Part shown: piece after piece, positions 1 through 4,172 of the stretch | Position numbering within the stretch: position 1 is the first letter of the stretch | Layout: every line of letters starts with the position of its first letter | Assembly: GCA_003158355.1 (NCBI GenBank) | Contig: PMIV01000143.1 | Span: 1 to 6,124, forward strand | Length of the DNA stretch: 6,124 bases | Origin: Anaerolineaceae bacterium | Lineage (GTDB): Bacteria > Chloroflexota > Anaerolineae > Anaerolineales > Anaerolineaceae | Reading direction: 5' to 3' | Made by a program: the position numbers and the translations under genes | Notes under the pieces: generated by a model | The model's database searches: none | What the model was told of the DNA's origin: nothing | The model's input: the letters and a program-made list of their open reading frames with translations, nothing else

Positions 1-994
1 TGCCGATGTCGTCGGTAAAAAGCAACGCATCAGCCCCTCCCAGCAAAGCCAGGTAACTGCCGATCGTTTTCTTCAATCGGCTGGTATACATATCGACGGC
101 AAGCCGGGCAAGCGCATTATCCTCTTCATCGGCGGCTTTGATCAGATCGCGGATATCGCTGGAAAATTCAGCAATCCCCAGCAGGCCGGAGTTCTTGTTC
201 AAGAGGGCAGATATTTCTGCCGCACTCTTTCCTCGGCAAAGCATATCCAAAATCACCGCCGGATCCAAATCACCGCTGCGCGTGCTCATCATTAATCCAG
301 CCAGCGGAGAATACCCCATGGAAGTATCGATGGAAATTCCTCCCTGAATGGCGCAGACGCTGGAACCACCTGTACCCAGATGACAGGCGACAATGCGTAG
401 TGATTCGAGGGGGCGGTGCAGAAAATCAGCTGCCTGTCTGGAGACGTATTGGTAGGATAGACCGTGAAATCCGTATTTGCGCAGCGCAAAACGTTTAACC
501 AGGCTGGCAGGCAAAGCATAGCGATAGGCACATTCGGGTAGCCCGGCATGAAAGGCGGTATCAAAGGTCAGGGTTTCAGGTTTACTGGCCAAACGCTGCA
601 AACATACCTGGATGACGCTCATTGAATTTGGGTTGTGAATGGGAGCTAAGGGCAGTACATCGGTTAATTCTGCCAGGCGGGCAGGGGTAAGCAGGATGGA
701 TTGTTGAAATCGTTCTCCTCCATGAACAAATCGATGTCCAATGGCGTCCACCGGCAACTGTTTTTCTTCCAGGAAATTCAAGGTCAAATTGGCTGCAGTA
801 GCATGGTCTTGGAGAGGAAGAGTGGTGCGGGTTACTTCATTGTTATAGGTATGCTCGATGAAAGAGGGTTCATGGCTTTTTACTCCCACCCGGTGAGCCT
901 TGCCTTTGCATAATACATTCAAGCCGGAGCCAGTGGTCTGATAAAGTTTGTAATGCTGCGAAGAACTGCCGCAATTAAAGACCAGAATATTCAA
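1..994 (-). CDS. ackA: Acetate kinase family protein (partial, C-terminus beyond window)
   Basis: Cytosolic acetokinase of the ASKHA fold, which interconverts acetyl phosphate + ADP and acetate + ATP, usually as the ATP-yielding step of fermentation. I translated the minus strand by eye: 331 codons are open and the family is about 400 aa, so roughly 70 C-terminal residues are missing. Family motifs in order: FNCGSSS (6-12), GHRFVHGGE (86-94), LAPIHNP (116-122), FDTAFH (144-149), YGFHGLS (174-180), HLGTGGSS (205-212), DTSMGYSPLAGLMMSTRSGD (223-242) and FTDDIG (326-331). By motif alignment to Methanosarcina thermophila Ack, the Arg, His, Asp, His and Arg equivalents of R91, H123, D148, H180 and R241 are kept (R88, H120, D145, H177, R239). 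The acetate pocket reads V90, I119, F176, P230. Oddities: the Lys after GSSS-x is His14, the Asn of HLGNG is Thr208, and FTxGIGEN begins FTDDIG. The start is TTG at 994-992, chosen because it follows a GGAGG site and gives the usual N-terminus. It is divergent from the marR operon. A propionate- or butyrate-active paralogue is possible. Confidence 0.87.
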   Translation of the reverse strand, partial: MNILVFNCGSSSQHYKLYQTTGSGLNVLCKGKAHRVGVKSHEPSFIEHTYNNEVTRTTLPLQDHATAANLTLNFLEEKQLPVDAIGHRFVHGGERFQQSILLTPARLAELTDVLPLAPIHNPNSMSVIQVCLQRLASKPETLTFDTAFHAGLPECAYRYALPASLVKRFALRKYGFHGLSYQYVSRQAADFLHRPLESLRIVACHLGTGGSSVCAIQGGISIDTSMGYSPLAGLMMSTRSGDLDPAVILDMLCRGKSAAEISALLNKNSGLLGIAEFSSDIRDLIKAADEEDNALARLAVDMYTSRLKKTIGSYLALLGGADALLFTDDIG

Positions 995-999
995 ACCGA

Positions 1000-1004
1000 C
1001 CTCC
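1000..1004 (-). promoter_or_regulatory. Ribosome binding site fixing the TTG start of the acetate kinase gene
   Basis: On the minus strand GGAGG (followed by T) lies 5 nt before TTG at 994-992. No in-frame ATG exists nearby. The only other close in-frame start, TTG at 1006-1004, has no Shine-Dalgarno ahead of it and would add four residues before the conserved NILVFNCGSSS, so the 994 start is preferred. Confidence 0.75.
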
Positions 1005-1019
1005 AATTTCTGTCGGTAA

Positions 1020-1049
1020 AATATAGCACTTAATCTGGCGGGCAGACAA
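1020..1049 (-). promoter_or_regulatory. Possible promoter of the acetate kinase gene
   Basis: Read on the minus strand, a TTGTCT -35 box (1044-1049, 4/6 to TTGACA) is separated by 18 nt from a TATATT -10 box (1020-1025, 5/6 to TATAAT). Transcription would start near 1013, giving a leader of about 18 nt that still contains the ribosome site. This is a match by inspection only. The palindrome at 1066-1079 lies just upstream and could be an activator or repressor site. Confidence 0.4.
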
Positions 1050-1065
1050 GGAAGATCGAAAGGTT

Positions 1066-1079
1066 GAATATTGATATTC
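1066..1079. repeat. Short perfect inverted repeat, GAATAT-tg-ATATTC
   Basis: Two perfect 6-bp arms with a 2-bp centre lie about 17 bp upstream of the candidate leftward -35 box. The sequence is AT-rich, so chance is a real possibility. If functional it would more likely act on the acetate kinase promoter than on the marR operon. Confidence 0.3.
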
Positions 1080-1100
1080 TTCCTTAATCGAAAATGGTCT

Positions 1101-1129
1101 TTGACTGCGGTGATAATCACTGCTAATAC
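1101..1129 (+). promoter_or_regulatory. Possible second (distal) promoter for the marR operon with a palindrome in its spacer
   Basis: TTGACT (1101-1106, 5/6 to the -35 consensus) is followed after 17 nt by TAATAC (1124-1129, weak at 3/6) preceded by TG-n, an extended -10. The 17-nt spacer (1107-1123) is itself an almost complete palindrome: GTGAT-a-ATCAC flanked by GC on both sides, with one mismatched pair. A protein bound there would sit exactly between the two boxes. A further 6-bp inverted repeat, CTAATA-N5-TATTAG (1123-1139), covers the -10 and predicted start. Weaker than the proximal promoter. Confidence 0.35.
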
Positions 1130-1167
1130 AGATTATTAGACTTATATAAGAATATTGGATTTTGCTC

Positions 1168-1196
1168 TGGACAGAGATAGTACGACGGTGTATAGT
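1168..1196 (+). promoter_or_regulatory. Main promoter of the marR-ABC-ABC operon
   Basis: TGGACA (1168-1173, 5/6 to TTGACA) and TATAGT (1191-1196, 5/6 to TATAAT) are separated by the optimal 17 nt. Transcription would start at about 1203, leaving a 24-nt leader before the marR ATG. The spacer, -10 box and start region are overlaid by the operator half-sites at 1177-1211, the arrangement expected for steric autorepression by the MarR protein. Confidence 0.65.
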
Positions 1197-1211
1197 TCGA
1201 CATCGTACTAT
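1177..1211. promoter_or_regulatory. Probable MarR operator: three copies of one half-site
   Basis: The half-site ATAGTACGAC occurs at 1177-1186, again as ATAGTTCGAC at 1192-1201 (9/10 identical, 15 bp register), and as ATAGTACGAT on the opposite strand at 1211-1202. The second and third copies abut to form a 20-bp near-palindrome (8 of 10 pairs matched), the size expected for a MarR dimer. The first and third copies also form a perfect 9-bp inverted repeat with a 17-bp gap. The element covers the promoter spacer, -10 box and predicted start, immediately upstream of a MarR gene. That this MarR is the binder is an inference from position and symmetry. Confidence 0.65.
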
Positions 1212-1226
1212 TTGAGATGAGGATAA

Positions 1227-1814
1227 ATGAGAGAATTTAACTGCTCTGACACAGAAGAACGCCAAGCATTTTTCAAAGAAAAGGAAAGACTTTGGAACAA
1301 CAAGTTTTCCGAAATCACTGGTTCAAGGGATCTTAAGGGGATTGAAATATTTCAAAGACTACGCCGGACATCAAATATTTACGACATGATCGTGAATACC
1401 GGGTTGAATGAAAATGAAGTGAGTGGACCCAGATTGGCGATTTTAATAACGTTGTACGTTGATGAGACAATGGGGGAGACTGACGGAATCACTCCAACAT
1501 TTTTGAGCCACGTGCAGCTCGTCAGCAAAAACACCATCAGCTCATTGATCAATGGTTTGGAAGCTCAAGGACTGGTTTATCGTGAAAATGATGTGCAGGA
1601 CCGCCGCATTTTTCGCATCAAGTTGTCGGAGGCTGGCCGAAAATTGGTGATCGATAGAGCCCCTTATCAATTAGACCACATGAATCAATTGGCTTCTAAA
1701 TTATCCGATGAAGAAAAAATTCAATTATTTGATTTATTGGGAAAATTACTTAATTCGCTCATTGAGAATTCTCAACTAAAAAAAATGAATTTCCATGAAA
1801 ATCATATGAAATGA
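1227..1814 (+). CDS. MarR-family transcriptional regulator, likely autorepressor of the exporter operon
   Basis: 195-aa winged-helix DNA-binding protein of the MarR family, which acts as a dimer and is usually released from DNA by small ligands. The N-terminal part (1-60) is charged and helical, longer than in a typical MarR of about 140-150 aa. It is followed by a dimerisation/helix region, then helix-turn-helix with recognition helix around VSKNTISSLINGLEAQGLV (99-117), and a wing carrying the DxxDRR signature (122-127), followed by RIKLSEAGRKL. The C-terminal helix (about 150-180) would complete the dimer interface; the tail is Lys/Asn/His-rich. The start is the only in-frame ATG near the 5' end; the GAGGA ribosome site (1219-1223) is only 3 nt away, unusually close, so translation may be modest. 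It is the first gene of the operon, with an operator-like triple half-site on its promoter. The gene's 3' half is visibly more AT-rich than the transporter genes. The ligand is unknown. Confidence 0.9.
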   Translation: MREFNCSDTEERQAFFKEKERLWNNKFSEITGSRDLKGIEIFQRLRRTSNIYDMIVNTGLNENEVSGPRLAILITLYVDETMGETDGITPTFLSHVQLVSKNTISSLINGLEAQGLVYRENDVQDRRIFRIKLSEAGRKLVIDRAPYQLDHMNQLASKLSDEEKIQLFDLLGKLLNSLIENSQLKKMNFHENHMK

Positions 1815-1835
1815 AAGAGCAATAAAGTTATCAAC

Positions 1836-1885
1836 AGATTGATTTTCTCTCGGGAATTTTATTGTGAGGTTTCGAAAATCAGTCT
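1836..1885 (+). promoter_or_regulatory. Long-stem inverted repeat in the leader between marR and the transporter genes
   Basis: The 117-bp marR-ABC gap contains a 12-bp inverted repeat: AGATTGATTTTC (1836-1847) against GAAAATCAGTCT (1874-1885). Eleven pairs are perfect and the twelfth becomes G-U in RNA, around a 26-nt loop. No T-run follows, so it does not look like an intrinsic terminator. It could be an RNA element tuning transporter translation or mRNA stability, or a protein site on DNA (TTTCGAAA at 1870-1877 is an 8-bp palindrome at the right arm). No copy of the upstream ATAGTACGA half-site and no convincing promoter were found here, so the transporters are probably read from the marR promoter. 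Confidence 0.4.
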
Positions 1886-1918
1886 TGTGCAATTATTTGT
1901 TGTGTCCGAAAGAGGAGT

Positions 1919-1924
1919 AAAGGA
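1919..1924 (+). promoter_or_regulatory. Ribosome binding site of ABC half A
   Basis: AAAGGA ends 7 nt before the ATG at 1932. A second, stronger purine stretch, AGAGGAG (1911-1917), lies 14 nt from the ATG, too far to act directly but possibly a standby site. No alternative start lies between them in frame. Confidence 0.6.
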
Positions 1925-1931
1925 ATAGACT

Positions 1932-4172
1932 ATGTTGCGTTTGGCAAAGTTCTTAAAACCCTATATTTTATTGATCGTCCTGGCAATTGGTTTGCTTTTT
2001 GTTCAGGCCCAGGCAGATCTGGCGCTGCCCGATTACATGTCAGATATTATCAACGTTGGTATTCAACAGGGCGGTATCGAGACTGCTGTACCGCAGGCGG
2101 TTCGCCAAAGTGAAATGACAAAGCTCACCGTTTTCATGAGCGCTGATGAAAAAACAACAGTCCTCAACGATTTCAATCTGATCGACAGTTCTTCCGCAGA
2201 TTATGCGAAATATCTAAAGTTGTATCCACAATTGGCCACAGAACCGGTATTGGTTTTGAAGACCATTGATAAAACTGAAGTCGACAAGTTAAGCCCGATT
2301 CTGGGCAGGGCATTCTTGGCAATTTCAGCGGTCAATCAAGTGATAGCTGATCCTTCAAAACTCTCGGCCATGGGTGCTGGGTTGGGATTCGATCTTTCCA
2401 AACTGCCAGCTGGGATGGATATTTTCACGATCCTGCAGAAATTGCCGGCTGAAACCTTATCCAAAATTACCGCAACCATCAACGAAAAATTTGCTACTTT
2501 GAGCGACAGCATAATTATCCAATCCGCTGCCAGCTCCGTTAAAGCCGAGTATACAGCTTTGGGTATGAACACAGAGAATGTTCAATCCAACTACATTCTT
2601 CGTATTGGTGCATTAATGCTCCTGTTGACTTTACTCTCAATTTCTTGTGCGATCGGAGTAGGTTTTCTGGCTTCAAAAATTGCCGCAGGAACCTCCAGAG
2701 ATATCCGCAAGGGATTGTTCACGAAAGTGGAGAGTTTTTCAAAGGCTGAATTCGACAAGTTTTCCACAGCCTCGCTGATTACACGTTCCACCAATGATGT
2801 TACCCAGGTACAAATGGTCATCATCATGGTAATGCGTATGGCGATCTATGCACCAATCATCGGTGTGGGTGCTGTCATACGGGCTGTAGCGAAAAGTCCT
2901 TCCATGTCTTGGGTGATCGGCCTGGCAGTCGTGGTCTTACTTGGACTTGTTTTGAGTGTATTCTCCATCGCTTTACCGAAGTTCAGGATCATTCAAAGTT
3001 TGATCGATCGTTTGAATTTGGTGACTCGTGAAAATCTCTCAGGCATGATGGTGATCCGCGCTTTCAATACACAGAAATTTGAAGAAAAACGGTTTGATGA
3101 TGCCAATGTTGATTTGACCCAAAACAGTTTGTTCGTCAACCGCGTTATGGTCATTATGATGCCAGTAATGATGCTGGTAATGAATGGTCTGTCTTTGTTA
3201 ATCATATGGGTGGGAGCCCATCAAGTGGCTGCATCCACTATGCAGGTAGGCGATATGATGGCATTCCTGCAATACGCAATGCAGGTTGTCATGGCTTTCC
3301 TCATGCTCTCGATCATGTTCATTATCTTGCCTCGTGCCTCGGTCTCCGGAGGTCGTATCGCTGATGTGCTGGAAGTAAAACCAGAGATTATCGATCCTGT
3401 TGTGCCAAAAAACTTCCCGACAAATAGCTCTGGAAAGGTGGATTTTGACCACGTTTCATTCCGCTACCCCGGTGCTGAAGAAGATGTTTTACACGATATC
3501 AACTTTACTGCTTTACCGGGTCAGACCACAGCTATTATCGGTTCTACTGGTTCAGGAAAATCCACTGTGGTGAACCTGATCCCACGTTTCTTCGATGTCA
3601 CCGCCGGAGCTATCCGAGTAGATGGAATCGATATTCGAGATGTAAAACAGAGTGATCTGCGTGACAAGATTGGCTATATTCCCCAAAAAGGCATGCTCTT
3701 CTCAGGTACCATCGAAAGCAATTTGCGTTACGCTGACGAAAACGCCAGCCAGGTGGACCTGGAAAAGGCCGCAGCGATTGCTCAGGCTACTGAGTTCATT
3801 TCTTCCATGCCTGACGGAATGCAAACCGAAATTTCTCAGGGCGGGACAAATGTTTCGGGCGGGCAGAAACAACGTCTGGCAATTGCTCGAGCACTGGTGA
3901 AGCGCCCGGCCATCTACATTTTTGACGATAGTTTTTCTGCCCTGGACTTTAAGACAGATTCGGCATTGCGCAAAGCCTTAAAAGAAAGCACTGGTAAAAG
4001 TACCGTCTTAATCGTGGCACAACGTATTTCAACCATCAAGACTGCTGAACAGATCATTGTTGTAGATGATGGAAAAGTGGTGGGGAAGGGTAACCATAAA
4101 GAGTTAATGGAAACCTGCGAAACGTATCGTGAAATTGCACTTTCGCAGTTGAGCAAGGAGGAACTGGCATGA
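1932..4172 (+). CDS. ABC multidrug-type exporter half-transporter A, with large TM1-TM2 external insert and degenerate ATP site
   Basis: 746-aa membrane protein with transmembrane domain fused to an ATPase domain (ABCB-like exporter half). TM1 is about 11-31, followed by about 190 residues outside the membrane (32-221, starting LPDYMSDIINVGIQQGG, no Cys). TM2 is 223-247, TM3 295-316, TM4 324-347, TM5 404-426, TM6 440-466. Usual halves are about 580-600 aa; the insert accounts for the excess. ATPase domain from about 502: A-loop Tyr512, Walker A GSTGSGKST (537-545, Lys543), Q-loop Gln585, signature VSGGQ (641-645), Walker B IYIFDD (661-666), SALD D-loop (669-672), switch region VAQR. The catalytic Glu position is Asp666 and the switch His is Gln697, as known for the degenerate partner in heterodimeric exporters such as TM287/288 and LmrCD. 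It shares an ATGA overlap with half B, its probable obligate partner. Start: ATG with AAAGGA ribosome site and immediate TM1. Substrate unknown; drugs, lipids or peptides are all possible. Confidence 0.93.
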   Translation: MLRLAKFLKPYILLIVLAIGLLFVQAQADLALPDYMSDIINVGIQQGGIETAVPQAVRQSEMTKLTVFMSADEKTTVLNDFNLIDSSSADYAKYLKLYPQLATEPVLVLKTIDKTEVDKLSPILGRAFLAISAVNQVIADPSKLSAMGAGLGFDLSKLPAGMDIFTILQKLPAETLSKITATINEKFATLSDSIIIQSAASSVKAEYTALGMNTENVQSNYILRIGALMLLLTLLSISCAIGVGFLASKIAAGTSRDIRKGLFTKVESFSKAEFDKFSTASLITRSTNDVTQVQMVIIMVMRMAIYAPIIGVGAVIRAVAKSPSMSWVIGLAVVVLLGLVLSVFSIALPKFRIIQSLIDRLNLVTRENLSGMMVIRAFNTQKFEEKRFDDANVDLTQNSLFVNRVMVIMMPVMMLVMNGLSLLIIWVGAHQVAASTMQVGDMMAFLQYAMQVVMAFLMLSIMFIILPRASVSGGRIADVLEVKPEIIDPVVPKNFPTNSSGKVDFDHVSFRYPGAEEDVLHDINFTALPGQTTAIIGSTGSGKSTVVNLIPRFFDVTAGAIRVDGIDIRDVKQSDLRDKIGYIPQKGMLFSGTIESNLRYADENASQVDLEKAAAIAQATEFISSMPDGMQTEISQGGTNVSGGQKQRLAIARALVKRPAIYIFDDSFSALDFKTDSALRKALKESTGKSTVLIVAQRISTIKTAEQIIVVDDGKVVGKGNHKELMETCETYREIALSQLSKEELA
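4155..4161 (+). promoter_or_regulatory. Ribosome binding site of ABC half B, inside the end of half A
   Basis: AAGGAGG, an excellent Shine-Dalgarno, lies 7 nt before ATG 4169 and within the last codons of half A. With the ATGA stop/start overlap this implies coupled, near-equal translation of the two halves. It also favours the first Met over the second Met two codons later (4175), which would be 13 nt away. Confidence 0.8.

Noticed and set aside
701..913. 70-codon plus-strand open frame inside the kinase gene
   Set aside because: It lies antisense to a segment with clear acetate kinase motifs and has no recognisable product; the same holds for 138-347 (+) and 292-564 (-, kinase strand but wrong frame).
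1004..1006. Alternative upstream TTG start for the kinase gene
   Set aside because: No Shine-Dalgarno precedes it and it would add four residues ahead of the conserved N-terminal motif.
1141..1150. CTTATATAAG perfect palindrome as an operator
   Set aside because: Ten bp of mostly A/T in an AT-rich spacer is easily explained by chance and it does not coincide with a promoter element.
975..1265. 96-codon minus-strand open frame across the divergent spacer
   Set aside because: It overlaps the marR start, the operator, both rightward promoters and the acetate kinase ribosome site, is in a different frame from the kinase, and its translation resembles no family I know.
1778..1785. Run of eight A residues near the 3' end of marR as a programmed slippage site
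   Set aside because: It lies only about ten codons from the stop; slippage would merely alter the tail, and no stimulatory structure is evident right after it.
1815..1931. Terminator between marR and ABC half A
   Set aside because: The 1836-1885 stem has a 26-nt loop and is not followed by a T-run, so it does not meet intrinsic terminator criteria.
2336..3452. Several antisense open frames of 70-84 codons within ABC half A
   Set aside because: They mirror membrane and insert codons of a well supported gene, have no ribosome sites that I could see, and show no family motifs.
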